Source: Symbiodinium kawagutii (Eukaryota; Sar; Dinophyceae; Suessiales; Symbiodiniaceae). From it: DNA of 64,000 nucleotides. Shown in pieces: positions 50,455 through 61,933 of the stretch (its first letter is position 1; every line of letters starts with the position of its first letter). Made by a program: the position numbers and the translations under genes. The stretch spans positions 407,556 through 471,555 of the forward strand of contig VSDK01010371.1 in assembly GCA_009767595.1 (NCBI GenBank), given 5' to 3'. The notes below the pieces were generated by a model, which saw only the letters and a program-made list of their open reading frames with translations, did not search any database and was not told the origin of the DNA.

Positions 50455-51076
50455 CACCAAGCACATGTTGGTTTGTTGATTTGAAATGTGTATCCCGTCA
50501 TTTACGTTAATAAGTGTCGCCATGTATTTATGTATGTGCATATATTGTTACATGTCATCATTGCCATCCATGACAGCCTCAAAGATTGCTCGCTTGAATC
50601 ATGACACCAAGGCTGTGGCAAGTTTTCAGAGTACCTTGGGTCAGATCGATGATGCTGCAGTGGGTCTTTTGCCACCCTTTGTGTAGGGACGTAGGGACAG
50701 CTTTCATACAGGTAAAATTGCGCTCTTGCAAATGAAATAAACGTGAGCCCTGGATTGAGAAAACCACTTTGATTAAGAATTCAGGGGGGTACCCATTTAG
50801 TAGGAAATAGCTTCTTGGGGATACGGGACCCTTATTATCAATCAACCAGGCAGCAGGGGTTGATTCATCACGGGGTGAGCACTACATAGGATGGGCGCAA
50901 GGGCAGTGGTGCGGCTGATGCTCTCCACAGCGATATGCCCCCCCTGTCGTTGCTCTTTCAGACATTGGTTGGTTGGTCACTGCCATTCCAATAGCACATG
51001 GATGCTGAGATGCTCCGTCAGCCTTTCACTCAAGCCAGAGTTCCTTTTGAGTATTTTTTACATGCTGCACATGGGC
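50455..51076. other. Spacer between family D copies
   Basis: A 66-codon frame at 50486-50686 ends TLGQIDDAAVGLLPPFV and may hold a short exon, unrecognised. 50785-50870 carries GGGGGGTACCCATTTAGTAG and CCAGGCAGCAGGGGTTGATT, weakly recalling the foldback element at 41752. Confidence 0.35.
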
Positions 51077-51169
51077 GTTTCTCAAAATAGGAGACCCCCA
51101 AGTCATCCAGTTTATTGAGAATTTATAGAAAGAAACCAACCATGTTTTGGAGTTCCCTATTTGGGAAAC
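51077..51169 (+). mobile_element. MITE-like repeat family D, copy 4
   Basis: Reads GTTTCTCAAAATAGGAGACC, CCCAAGTCATCCAGTTTATT ... CATGTTTTGGAGTTCCCTAT and TTGGGAAAC. Terminal inverted repeat GTTTCTCAAAATAGG / CCCTATTTGGGAAAC. Confidence 0.8.
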
Positions 51170-53044
51170 GACCATCTATTTACGTTAGCACATGATATGT
51201 CCGTTGTATATGCGTATGTGACCGTATGTGTATACTTTGCGCCAGGGACATCCCTGGACTTCCACTTGTCCCCAGAAAGAACAGTGTTATGTTTACATTC
51301 ACCGAGTCGGACTTTCAATTACATGCCATATTATGTCGCCATGTCCTTTGAACTCTCCAAAGTGCAATGCAGCACTGGAGTAACTTTTCAATCCTAGAAG
51401 TTTGATTAGATATATAATTACTCATGAGGTTCAAACTTGGGGATATTGAGTTTGGATAGTGAATTTTCAGCACGGAACCGATGCTCAGCAGACCTTTGGA
51501 GAGATCGGTCACTTTTGAGGAGGTGGTTCTAAACTTTTTTTTTCCTCACTATTTAGGGAAATTTTCATGGTTGATAAGCATCTTCAGGGATGATTGGTTG
51601 GTTGACAGCGCGGTAAAATCACTTTCTGAAAGGGGGATTGTGTTCGGTGCTCATAGTACGTCGCACCTCAGGTGCCCCTACCAACAAGTTTGGTACTATG
51701 CCATCATCGTCACCATTGTGCTGGGAACCTACGGCTGCATGCGTCCGAAAAGCTTTGCTTCGGAAAAGGATTGAACAAAAGGAGTCAAAGGAGCTGCAAG
51801 TTGAACAGACCTGTCAACTCTAGCAAGCAGTACTGTCAAATACGTGCTTTCATCAAAACTGTTCCGGAATGTCATTCATCTATGGGACTCTGGGCCCGTA
51901 AAGGGTTGCTCAATGTTGCTCATTAGTGAGAAGATGACTGCGGAACCCATCCGCGAATCACAGGATTGAACGGGGCTTTGATGGGTTTCCGACTTTCTGA
52001 CGACGTAACCTCCTCATGTGACAGTTGCTGCTTGCTTGGTTGCCGCAGCCAGGGAGTTATTTGTACAAGATTCATTTCTTAATCAAGCATTTTTTGCCAT
52101 GATGAGCCATCATGAACAATTATCAGCAATTTTGAATTCTCAACCAATGACAAAAGCATCATTAAGACTCATTGAGCTTTGTTAATCGATCATCATTGCC
52201 ATTCAAATCGTTGTCATGATTGCGTTTGCCTCCCTTGTTTCTGGGTCACCACCCAGTTGGGTTGGCAATGGCTTGGTCGATGATCACCGATGACCCATCC
52301 CAGGGATTCGAATTGTCTACCGCGCACCACTGGCCGAAGTCCTGTTGGTAAGTCCTGAATGACCTCAGCCATATGACTGCTGGGTGTTTGGATGATTGTG
52401 GAACTTCCACCTTGAGCATCCGGGAATGCTCGTTCCATTCGTTACGTTGGTCGATTGATAACAGTTGGCACCGTGGGCTTAAACAGTCTCTCACATCGCT
52501 CACAACCCCCATTTGGGAACCACCGCTTGGTGCTTGGCTGACTGTTGTGACTGCCTGGTAGGTCAACCATGGCTGTTGGTCCTAGATAGTTTTGTACCGC
52601 TATGGTTTAAAATGTCACATGGGAGGAATTCAAAGCTAGACCCCTCATCAGTGATCATAGATGTACTGTACATGAATATCATGATGTATTGAATCCCATA
52701 GCTGTGAAATGCCGCAGATCCCAAGCTGGTTGATCTACTCAGATTCACCGAACAACTCAGGATCGTACATCAAGACACTCAGCCGCCTGGTTGCATCCTG
52801 GGTCATGGTGCCAATCTCGGTTGAACCTGGGAAGCAGCTGAGTTGCCCATGAACTGCTGAAGTGTCCTCTGGATCATGGTGGATCGTGGCTCAGAATGGT
52901 TGATTCAATGGTGAACCATGGTCGGTAATGGTCAGAAATTCTCGAGCAATGTTGGATCACCAACTAGTCATGACGCAATTTCATGCAATTTCGCAGCTGG
53001 GATGAGTGGGATGGAAGCATCATGAAGCATCATGAAGCCTTAAG
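51170..53044. other. Spacer with weak open frames only
   Basis: The + frame 51481-51774 and the minus frames 52214-52566 (SKHPAVIWLRSFRTYQQDFG) are partly protein-like but mutually overlapping with other frames; no motif and no clear borders. 52860-53040 is rich in ATGGTTGA/GATCATGG words. Confidence 0.35.
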
Positions 53045-53142
53045 TGGCTGGTGGGTTCAAACATTTTTTATTTTTCCTAGTAATGATTAACAACTGGTTG
53101 GTTGACTAATATGTTTCATAGGGGTGGGTGGTTAAACCCATC
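53045..53142 (+). mobile_element. MITE-like repeat family A, complete copy
   Basis: TGGCTGGTGGGTTCAAACAT, TTTTTATTTTTCCTAGTAAT, GGTTGGTTGACTAATATGTT, TCATAGGGGTGGGTGGTTAA. The core is identical in order to the copies at 7134 and 53830; the right end is degraded (GGTTAAACCCATC). The next copy is only 690 bases away. Confidence 0.75.
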
Positions 53143-53382
53143 ACATAGAGGTCCCTTTTTTCAATTCATTGCTATGCGTGAAGGGCATAGAACCCCGACG
53201 CTCGCAAAGAGGCAAAAGAGGTGGTTCAACCACCAGCCGGTGAACTGTTCATACCTGGAACCTGCCACAGGTTCCCAGCAGTCAAGGTGAGACGCACTGC
53301 CTCCTGTGCAGTGCGTCCCACAGAGCACCAGGATGCTTCCCTTCCTCAAAACTTAGAAGGCAAAACTTATAAGGCAACTTGT

Positions 53383-53490
53383 TGATAGATAGAAAGATAG
53401 AAAGATAGATAGAAAGATAGATAGATATATAGATAGATAGATAGATAGATATAGATATAGATATATATATTATATATATATATTATAGTA
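53383..53490. repeat. (GATA)n and (TA)n compound microsatellite
   Basis: AGAAAGATAGAT units grade into ATAGATAGAT and then ATATATATTATATATATAT. Confidence 0.95.
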
Positions 53491-53552
53491 TATTCTACTT
53501 GTAGATACATTTGATCTGTTACGATTGCATTCGGTGCATGTTTTATGCCTAG

Positions 53553-53781
53553 GGCCTACCTTGTTGCGCTGGACGGCTGGGTGACCACACAGCTCAATGG
53601 TCAGCTTGTCAGGCTTGCAAGAGTACCGATCCCTTGCAAGCAAGTCCTATCGCAGCTTCATGATCACTGTGTCCTGGCAGTGACGGCGTCATGTTCGTTC
53701 AGAAATCCACAGGGAACAGCTCAATCCAGCGGGCATTCCACGGTACCAATCATGTCCTGGAAATCGCTGACGAGCTCATGA
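53553..53781 (+). CDS. Candidate exon, unknown protein
   Basis: ATGCCTAG precedes a + frame AYLVALDGWVTTQLNGQLVR, then LARVPIPCKQVLSQLHDHCV and LAVTASCSFRNPQG, stop near 53781. Composition is protein-like (Leu, Val, Gln, His, Cys) and the segment is GC-richer than the AT-rich repeat upstream. ACAG|GGAACAG may end it near 53715. It lies between two family A repeats. No domain recognised. Confidence 0.38.
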
Positions 53782-53829
53782 AGTGCCGGTCATAGTGTGT
53801 TGTTCTTTTCATAGAGCTCCAATCCAATA

Positions 53830-53925
53830 CTGGTTGGTGGTTTTAAATATGCTTGTTTCCTCAACTAAATATTAACAAATGGTTGGTTGACGATTTTTTT
53901 CATAGGGGTTGAAACCACCAACTAG
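53830..53925 (+). mobile_element. MITE-like repeat family A, complete copy
   Basis: Starts CTGGTTGGTGGTTTTAAATA and ends GTTGAAACCACCAACTAG, a clean 18-base imperfect terminal inverted repeat (CTGGTTGGTGGTTT / AAACCACCAACTAG). The core is AAATGGTTGGTTGACGATTT and TTTTCATAGGGG. The element begins near a GT (TGGTGGTTT) and ends in AG. Confidence 0.8.
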
Positions 53926-54081
53926 AATAGCTCTACAAATGTGCCTTTTGAGCGTTGAAAGCATCACAACCGTTATTCACCATGACTTATCATGTTTGCG
54001 TTTGTGCACCGTCATGAGCCATTCTGCAAGTACAGTCGTTATGAACCTTTTCAAGTAATTACCAGCCTCCATTCCAAATGA

Positions 54082-54294
54082 TCAAATTGTTGGTGCCAAG
54101 GCCATGTCATTGACGGTGGGATGGGCCTGGATGAACGTGTGCCAAGTGACAACAGATTCCTTCGTGGATGCCTGGAATACTGTGGGGGAGCCCTGATGAC
54201 TTCGCTGCACTTCGTTGGGTCCAGGGAGGGCAATTTCGATCACATTGAATTCCAAGAAACCCCTGGTCCAAAGCTTGCGCTTGGAAAGCCTATC
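54082..54294 (-). CDS. Candidate terminal exon on the minus strand
   Basis: On the minus strand, CATGACTTGTCAG is followed by DRLSKRKLWTRGFLEFNVIE, then IALPGPNEVQRSHQGSPTVF, QASTKESVVTWHTFIQAHPT and VNDMALAPTI, stop TGA at 54084-54082. The acceptor is good and composition balanced. The + strand frame over the same bases (54121-54384) is also open, so strand is uncertain, but I prefer minus because of the splice site and natural stop. Function unknown. Confidence 0.38.
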   Translation of the reverse strand, partial: DRLSKRKLWTRGFLEFNVIEIALPGPNEVQRSHQGSPTVFQASTKESVVTWHTFIQAHPTVNDMALAPTI

Positions 54295-54806
54295 CTGACA
54301 AGTCATGTAATACCATCCATATGGTCACCGGAGAGGGCTCTAGTGCGAGCCCATGGTGCCGTTGATGGATGTGGGATGGGTTGAGATTGAGGTTGTTGAG
54401 CTTGTGACTGTCGCTAGCAGAATCACGCGAATGGCTGCAACTTGACGAAGCTCAAGGTTTCATCAACCAAGATGGAAACCCAATAGAAACCCATGGAAAG
54501 TGTCAGTGCCGTCCTGGGAAATGACGTAGTAAAGTTGGTAAACATCCAGCGCTAGCCAAGCTAGCCAGGTGCCCCGGCCAGGTTCGACCGAGTATTTGGA
54601 CGGATCCGCTGTGCTATCTTTTCATGTCATTCTTTGTCTATGCATTGATGCTTGGTCGACAGTTGGATGCTAGCTTGGAATTTGATAAGTGTTCAGCGTC
54701 CAGCACGTAGTCTTCGGGAGACGCGCAGTATATCTTTTTAAATGACTTGTCACTGGCAGCAGTGGCAGTAGCGGAAGTAGGCTTGTTTGTTCCTGTTGTT
54801 GTTTGG

Positions 54807-54850
54807 TTGTGGTGGTGGTTGTGGGTGGTGGTTGTGGTGGTGGTTGGGGG
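54807..54850. repeat. (GGT)n-rich microsatellite
   Basis: GTGGTGGTGGTTGTGGGTGG and similar. Translates to Pro/Thr runs on the minus strand that are not a gene. Confidence 0.9.
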
Positions 54851-56436
54851 GCATCATCCGGACTTTCCACGACATGTAGCAATCAGTAGTTAACAGGGGT
54901 GGGCAAACAGGCAACCATTACTGGAACCCACAAGCGTGTGTTGAGTTCTAAGTCGCTGTGGCTTAATAGTGGAAAATACAGCATGATGTAATCAAGAAAC
55001 CTTTACATTGCTCAATATAGTGGTCAATGATGACAATTCCTTTGGGTGAGCAGCAGCAAAGTAGGAATCCTGTAACTGTTGCAAAAAGTTGTCCGAACCA
55101 AGGGTTGCATGTTCACAAGCGCGTTTACGCGGGCATGGGTTGTTTGATTGCATTCTGGCATCTAAGGCCAGCGCTATGTGCAAATGATTTTTTTCTCCTC
55201 CTTGTTTTCAATCTGTTGCATATATGTAACAGTTTCAGTTTGAAGTGGCCATGCTACAGGCATGCCAATTCGATTCATGCATTTGATTCGGAATGCCAAG
55301 CTGCTGTAGATTTGCCACTCTGAGGATGGTGGAAGTCTACTTCCAGCTTTTAGATGATCCTTGGCCGCTGAAGATCCAATGAAGTAGCACGATCAGCAGC
55401 TACAGAAAGGGATTTTTCACTGAGTCCACGCTTGGGTGCCTCAAATTGCCAAATTTATCTTCAAATCTGCCAAAGTCGCGTGTGGCTAACAAGCATGAAC
55501 CTGGCTTCGCATTTTTGATCGACCTAGATCCTAAACCATCTTAAACCCAAAAACCGAAACCATTAACCCTAAGCCAACTTCGGGAAAAACATCCCTCGTT
55601 TTGTGGACTCTTTCTGGCCGCGATGTCGTGCGGCACCTGCCCACGCAATTTTGAACATGCCAACAGCTTCGTGGGCACAAGTGTGTCAACAGCTTCGTGG
55701 CATGTTGAAACACGTGATGTTTTGATGTCAATAGAGGACCCACGGCCAAAAGATGCTAAAAGAATGGCATGTGCCCCTCGTTGGTTGACTGATGCTCTAG
55801 AGAAGCACCATGATTATTTGAGTATGAGCCGAGGAGCAATGGTAGGATAATACGACGTGATGAAATCTCGTAGACCCACTTGCAGGCATGGTTGGTGAAG
55901 GCTTCCAGTGCAGATGCATACTGAGAAAGATTTTCATGTTGCGGGGCGTCAGAATGAACTAGGGCGCGGAAACAACACATGATAGAGAAGTAATTGTTTT
56001 GTTCACTTTAGCCTGTTTTTGGCGTATGTTTAACATATCTCAACATGTTCTCGGTACATCAAATAGAGAATTTGTCGTCAATGAGCAAGGGCACCGCGGT
56101 AACATTGTGTTTTTAGGTTGGAAGGAAGTCTTTTGGGTCGATTGCGTGGGATTTCTTTGAAGTGTTTTGGAGTGGCGGATGGAAAAAACGTTGAAAGTTG
56201 AGATGTTTTTGTAGGGGGTGGTCCGCCACGGCAGACTACAAGATGTGGGAAAGCTGTGGAAATGGCGAAGATTTTGACAGTCACGGTGCAGAAGACTAAG
56301 TAAATTACCTTGTGATTTTTCCAAAATGCTGAAATACACCATGTTTTTAGCTTAAAATGGCCCATGATATCCCATGATTAAACCTGACCTCGCCTTTAAA
56401 AGATCAGGGGGTCAGGTTTTAGCCGATTCAAGTGGT
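54851..56436. other. Spacer, no gene recognised
   Basis: Overlapping frames on both strands (55027-55323, 55531-55850, 56040-56365). The + frame at 55623 has CGTCPRNFEHANSFVGTSV with a direct CAACAGCTTCGTGG duplication (55665, 55686), but no motif. No call made. Confidence 0.4.
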
Positions 56437-56800
56437 GTGTTGCCAAGAGTGTTGCTCCAGGCGTGTCTCAAGAGAGTGTTTTATTAAGAGTGTTTGGTGA
56501 AGCGTGTCTTAGCAAGATCTTCATTCCGGGAGTATATCACTAAGAGTGTCTCACTAGTTGTGTGATGACTAGATCGATCTAGATCGTCACTCCCAGAGTG
56601 TCGCTGTAAGAATGCCTCACTATATAACGGTGTTTGACCAAGCGTGTCACCTCAAGATTCTCCCACAATGTCTTCCGGATCGTTTTCATTTTCATACAAA
56701 AAGTGACATTGCAAGAGTGTCTCACTAAGAGTGTTTTGTCAAGAGTGTCTCTCAATGGATGGTTTACCAAGAGTGCCATTCCGAGAGTGTCTCACCGAGA
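56437..56800. repeat. Degenerate repeat field of AAGAGTGTCTCAC units
   Basis: Words of the form AAGAGTGTCTCACTAAGAGT recur some 15-20 times with substitutions and irregular spacing of about 15-25 bases (CAAGAGTGTTGCTCCAGGCG, AGTGTCTCACTAGTTGTG, CATTGCAAGAGTGTCTCACT, GAGAGTGTCTCACCGAGAC). Short frames on both strands translate the repeat into RVSLSRVSLN-type sequence. This is a diverged minisatellite; no gene. Confidence 0.8.
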
Positions 56801-59703
56801 CTATCTGCTCGGGGACTGGCTTTTGTCCCCCTTGTTAGGTTTAGATAAATATGCATGCAATCTGATATGTTCCAAATATGTACCATGACCATGCCAACTC
56901 ACTGTACTACACCAAGTCATTCAGAATCATTTCCTGCCAAAATTTAGGCGCCAAGAATCACGGCCGCGGCCAATCTTTTTATTCCAGTCTTCTACATATT
57001 TTGACATATTGTATATCGTATACCCATCTGAGATTTTTGAGCTCAAATGAAAGACCTCGACTTGACTTCGAGTAGTTTTGTCTATCGTGTAGAAGTCGGT
57101 TGGTCAACATCTGGGTCTGACCTTCCCAAACCCTTGGTGGCTCACTCCAATGTCACTCCTCGAGGGTCGAAGCGATTCAGAGATGGAGATTAAATGCCAT
57201 ATGATGCTGTATGTGATGGTTCTATTACCACTTCTTAATTGAGATGCTTATCACCAGTATTCCATAGTTGGCCAGCTCGTGCCAGCTCAGGAATTGAGGT
57301 TCATCAAGCGGGAAAGAGATGAGTTCCATGAGGCATGGATCTAGGGCGGCTAGCGGGTTGTCGTGGCATGCGGTTGAATAGATGCTGCAGCTTGTGCTTC
57401 AACTGTGAATGCCTGGGGCAGCCCAGAGCTCTTTGTTGCTCAACCTTGGTGGCTGGTGGTGATTTCAGCATCCAAGTTGTTCCGAGGCTCCTTCACCAGC
57501 ATTCAACTTGGCCCAAATGGTGGTACCTGTTATCCATCCAATAATAGCCATGATTAGTAGGGAAGCCACCGGTTCTTTGGGGCACACCGTTTTTGGACAA
57601 CCTGCATGTTCCCCTGGATGATTGACCACTTTGAGTCTTTTCGGGGAAACAAGTTGAAATCTCAGGCGAGATAGAGTTGCCTATTCCCAGAAGCTCCATG
57701 CATGGTATATTTACCTACTTTCAGATAATTTTATAGGTAGTGTATGCCATGCATGCAGCAGTAAATTTACCTACAAAATTAGGTAATTAGGTAATTTGTC
57801 ATGCACATCATGGCAAATTTAGGTAATTACAAGCATGCATGCAGTATCTATATGATTGTACCTTGGTATGTGCAACGCCCTGTGCCATGTTGTCTCGTAG
57901 GTTTTCGCTGCCAGGCATACCCCACAGTGCCTGATTCGAGTAGCCGCGTGGGTTCCTTTGGTTTTCCAAGTGCCCTGGCAGCGGCCCCGGCGCCGGTGCA
58001 GCAGCCTACGAAGAACTCCAAATCGTCATCATAGTTGATGGTAGGCTAGTGATTAGATAATAGTGGTTAGATTGTAAGAGTTGATAGATACAATCTAACC
58101 ACTATTCATTATAATATAACTAATAAACAAAGTTTATAATGGATAGTGTTAGATTGTAATAGTTGATACAATCACTGTGCTTATTCTCAAGTGTGATAGT
58201 ATCAGCTTAATGATGGACCTCCCATTGGTTACTATATACATACATAGTTCCGGGAAACCAACCTAATCAGAATCTGCGGATAAAACACTACGCTTCCAGC
58301 CATGTGATCATAGCTGCGTGCAGTTTGTTAAGATTCCACTGGAGGTGGCGCAATGTGTTGCGAAGACCCAGAGCTCTTTTTCTCGCATTCGTTCAATCAG
58401 AGAATCAGTCATGAGCTGATAACATCGCACAGCATGATTTGAATATTTTTAAAATGGTGTAAAGCATAAGCGGGCATACTTTATCATGGGAGTGCACTGG
58501 AGTTAGTGGAGGTAGGAGATATTCAGGCCTTGATGGAAATGCCCGCATGGATTTTGCACTTATGTGACTCTTGTCTTACCTGTGCCCAATCCAAGCCTCC
58601 AATGACTGAGGCGGCACTACCCTCATGAGGGATCCAGAAGCGAATCCAGAAGTCCCATCAGACCCCCACAGTGTCTTGGCACCCATGGTGAGGGCCAGCA
58701 CCAGGTTGAGTCACTCGATGGAGTTTTGCTGACATTGCCCCGCATGGATTATCAAAGGTCCAGTATGAATATGAAAACGTGCTTTGATGATGCAATCAGA
58801 TACAAGCAGTCCATCATCAAATGAACCTAGCAATGTCAGGATTCGGGATGGCAAACAATGATCCTGCTTGATGTTCAGGGACTGTTTGCATCACCGAGTG
58901 CCAAAAAGATAAGTCCCAAATCACAACAAATACGTTACCAACATGACAAGCAGGAATTCAGCCAACCAGGCATCCAATCATTGCTTATTTTGGCTCTGTC
59001 AGAAAGCCTACTGTTTGATCACTGGCCCAGTCTTGAGACTTCAACAAGGCACGCCCAAAGGTGGCTAATTGAAATCAAACATAGTCCACGACACAAACTC
59101 GTGCACACATTGAGAGATAGTCACATGTAACACTACAGCATACACTTTCATACATTTACATGTTCAGAGGCATAGGTTTAAGCAGGGCACAGAGATGCAT
59201 TCAACTCAGAAAAGGTAGCCATAAAGTCACTAATAAAGACCAGTTAGTTTCATAAAGGCTATAAATGGCAATTAAAGAGTCATATCAAGTCATACATTCA
59301 CAGATGTTTCAGATGTTCGTTCAAAGGAAGCCATAGAATCATCTAAAGTCAGCATTTCAAGGCTGAAAAAATGGCTGAACCATGGTCCATCATGGTCCCC
59401 TCCCAGGTCCGAATCTTCCGGAGACGACCCCGAAGACCGCTGTCTAGCGCTGGGCTTGCCGAGATCAAAAACAGTCAACCCGATAGAATTTATAGATTTT
59501 TGGATTTTGGATCAACTCATGCAATTGAATTAAGATATCCACTTATATTTTAAAAAAGATGTTGTTTAAGGTCCGAGCTCAAAAAGAATCAGCTCATACA
59601 ACTGAGTGCATAGGTTTGTGATTCACGTGTGAGCCTTGCCCCTGTCCAAATCTGTCCAAAGGTCAAGCATTGAAAATGGACGTAGGTTCGACCCAACAGC
59701 GAA
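56801..59703. other. Long spacer, no gene recognised
   Basis: 57700-57840 repeats AATTTACCTACAAAATTAGG and GGTAATTAGGTAATTTG words plus GCATGCATGCAG. 58035-58160 carries two diverged, oppositely oriented copies of AGTGGTTAGATTGTAAGAGT / AATCTAACCACTATTCATT. 57900-58032 holds a short Pro/Ala/Ser frame (VGSFGFPSALAAAPAPVQQP) that could be an exon. 58858-59130 is open (SLLILALSESLLFDHWPSLE) without borders. Confidence 0.4.
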
Positions 59704-59886
59704 GTGTGGCGCACGCGGCGTGCCCTGTGCATGGTTGCTGTGCTCTGTGGCGAAGTCCCGCTGCGCACAGCAACGGCGATTCGCCAGGCGTTTCACCAAC
59801 TTGTAGTCTTCCATGGCCGTGGGGTCACCGCCCAAACCCAGCTTCAGCTGTTAAAAACTTGGCTCAGCGATGGATTGCTGCCATGA
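59704..59886 (+). CDS. Candidate exon, helical Leu/Arg/Gln-rich
   Basis: The + frame reads VWRTRRALCMVAVLCGEVPL, then RTATAIRQAFHQLVVFHGRG and VTAQTQLQLLKTWLSDGLLP, to TGA 59884-59886. Amphipathic helices and a high GC content against AT-rich flanks are in favour. Two other frames are also open over part of it. No acceptor is certain (ACCCAACAG at 59700 is possible). Function unknown. Confidence 0.38.
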   Translation: MWRTRRALCMVAVLCGEVPLRTATAIRQAFHQLVVFHGRGVTAQTQLQLLKTWLSDGLLP

Positions 59887-60062
59887 TTTGCCGTAGCCTT
59901 TGATCAGAGCTCCGGTGCTTGACTTTGCTGTTTGGGGTAGGGGATCATTGAATCTTGAGAGGTCCCGGTTGGGGCCTGAGACTGGTTCCTTGATAGGGAG
60001 GCCTCTAACGATGTATCCTTGATTGTTGCCTGCCAACAGTAACATGCACAATCACACGCAGA

Positions 60063-60418
60063 GATGGATGGATGGATGGATGGATGGATGGATGGATGGA
60101 TGGATAGATGGATGGATGGATGGATGGATAGATGGATGGATGGATGGATGGATAGATGGATGGATGGATGGATGGATAGATGGATGGATGGATGGATGGA
60201 TAGATGGATGGATGGATGGATGGATAGATGGATGGATGGATGGATGGATAGATGGATGGATGGATGGATGGATAGATGGATGGATGGATGGATGGATAGA
60301 TGGATGGATGGATGGATGGATGGATGGATGGATGGATGGAAGGAAGGAAGGAAGGAAGGATGGATGGATGGATGGATGGATGGATGGATTGATGGATCTA
60401 TGGATAGATGGATAGATG
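60063..60418. repeat. (GGAT)n satellite with a 24-bp higher-order period
   Basis: A 350-bp tetranucleotide array. GATA replaces GATG at 60103, 60127, 60151, 60175, 60199, 60223, 60247, 60271 and 60295, exactly every 24 bases, so the array is built of nine near-identical 24-bp units (six tetramers). It is followed by pure GGAT, five GGAA units (about 60339-60359), then GGAT with scattered GATT/GATC/GATA. Because 24 is a multiple of 3, all frames on both strands stay open; these are not genes. Confidence 0.97.
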
Positions 60419-61267
60419 GACATTTTTTCATGCGTCCAGGGTCTTCATGTATGGGTACACAGGTTCCAAACATGTACTGCGTAACATGCATCAGGTTGTT
60501 TTGTAACAAATGGGATCATACGATGTGGCTTTACTATTTATAATATTTAGTATCTCAAATGTACCTCCCACACAAAAATTGGTAGAACGCCAGCAACAAA
60601 AAATGCACCAGGATTTTTGGACGAGCCTCACCGGCTGCATGTCAACCAAGGAACTGTTATTTGTATTTTTTGTTTGGTGGGCCATGTGGATCTGCGCCAA
60701 TGTAGAAATGTTTGAGGAAGTGAGGAAACTGCAGAAACCTTAGGACCATTCTGCGCCCATTATCAGTTTTGTTGCAGGAGAGTTGAGCCATGGAGTCTCG
60801 GACATGTGTGACGGCTGTCATGTCATGATGACATGGTGACTCCATATAGCATGGATGTGCTGGATTATTGGTTAATTCAAAGTTTTTCAAGGGGCAGAGG
60901 AAAGGACCACATGCTTTGTATGTAAGCTGAAAGGAAATGAAGAGACATTGGCATGCAAACCCAGGGATCCCGCCCAATCGTGCGAGTAATTGAAGAAGTC
61001 CAGATTTGCATTTGAATTTGGTTCGGGATATATTATCAGGATGGCACAAATAAAGAAGAAATACTGGGTAGCTGCTGTAAGTCGTCCCGGGTTGTTCTGA
61101 GTCATGCCTACTTGAGTTGCCTACCAGGATGGGGTCACCTGCAGGGCTGACATGTTAAGATTTAAGATGATTGGACCGTGATCTACCATGTTTGCAGGAA
61201 ACTTAGGGGTGTCCACCAACATGTCGCACAAACCCTGCTCATATTCTGTTAGATTTCTGACATATCC
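60419..61267. other. Spacer, no gene recognised
   Basis: The + frame 60543-60743 contains PPTQKLVERQQQKMHQDFWT and LLFVFFVWWAMWICANVEMF, the latter membrane-like; the minus frame 60657-61049 overlaps. No motif or border supports a call. Confidence 0.38.
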
Positions 61268-61658
61268 TCAGGCTTGAAGACCTGCAAAATCAGAAACATG
61301 AAAGTGCTGCCTCCTTTTCTCAACCCCTAGCGAGCTGCCTTGCCTGTGCGGGATCCGGCTAGGCCTTAGACACCTGACCGCCTTGCGACGCCCTATCCTG
61401 AAATCAAATGTTCCAAGTGTGTCTCCGATGGCTTGCAATCTGCTGGAATCATTTGGCGGGAATGCTCCCAGGGTCTTTGGCCGGTCCGGACCCCTACCAT
61501 GGACCAGGATTTCTGATGGGTGGATGTTTCTCGAGTGTGGGATGCCAGCAGCAGCAACCAGTTTTGCTGCTGGTGGTACGTCAGTAGAGTCGTTTTCATC
61601 CAAGCGAGTGGGATTTTACCTGTCTGAGACTGCACGACCCGGGTTGATATTTAAGTGA
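61268..61658 (-). CDS. Candidate coding segment, strand ambiguous
   Basis: The minus frame 61603-61268 reads MDENDSTDVPPAAKLVAAAG, then IPHSRNIHPSEILVHGRGPD and DTLGTFDFRIGRRKAVRCLR. The + frame 61383-61658 reads MRRPILKSNVPSVSPMACNL, then GGNAPRVFGRSGPLPWTRIS and MFLECGMPAAATSFAAGGTS. Both are long and protein-like, so one is a mirror of the other. I list minus because of the neighbouring minus exon at 61805-61933, but the evidence does not decide. No domain recognised. Confidence 0.3.
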
Positions 61659-61708
61659 GGACACATTGGTAAACAAGCGTAGTAGACCTAGCCAATTGAG
61701 ATGGCGAT

Positions 61709-61725
61709 GGAGAGAGAGAGAGAGA
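61709..61725. repeat. (GA)n microsatellite
   Basis: About eight GA units. Confidence 0.9.
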
Positions 61726-61804
61726 CCTTACAGATTCTCATAGGGGGGCTGATAAGCCCATGACCATGGTTGGTAAAACTGTGTAAAACTACTGTGGTTT
61801 AAAC

Positions 61805-61933
61805 CCAAGTTCTGAAACACATCAATGCGTGGGACATCCGTGCATTCTCCAAAAATCTCCCGCTCTGGGTGTATATAGGAGGACAGTTTTGCCATGGCGT
61901 GTGGCCCAAGACGCAGATTTACAGTCATACAGC
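61805..61933 (-). CDS. Candidate exon on the minus strand
   Basis: The minus frame reads TVNLRLGPHAMAKLSSYIHP, then EREIFGECTDVPRIDVFQNL before G|GTTTAA, a possible donor at 61804. The segment has balanced, globular-type composition and no competing frame of similar quality. The 5-prime border is uncertain (ATGACTGTAAATC). It may belong with the minus frame at 61268-61603. Function unknown. Confidence 0.42.

Noticed and set aside
54670..54882. Pro/Thr-rich minus frame
   Set aside because: Created by the (GGT)n run at 54807-54850.
60063..60418. CRISPR-like regular spacing
   Set aside because: There are no unique spacers; it is a simple tetranucleotide satellite with a 24-bp higher-order unit.
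60023..60543. Long open frames of up to 201 codons on both strands (WMDG, HPSI repeats)
   Set aside because: They are the translation of a (GGAT)n satellite, which lacks stops in every frame because of its sequence; not genes.
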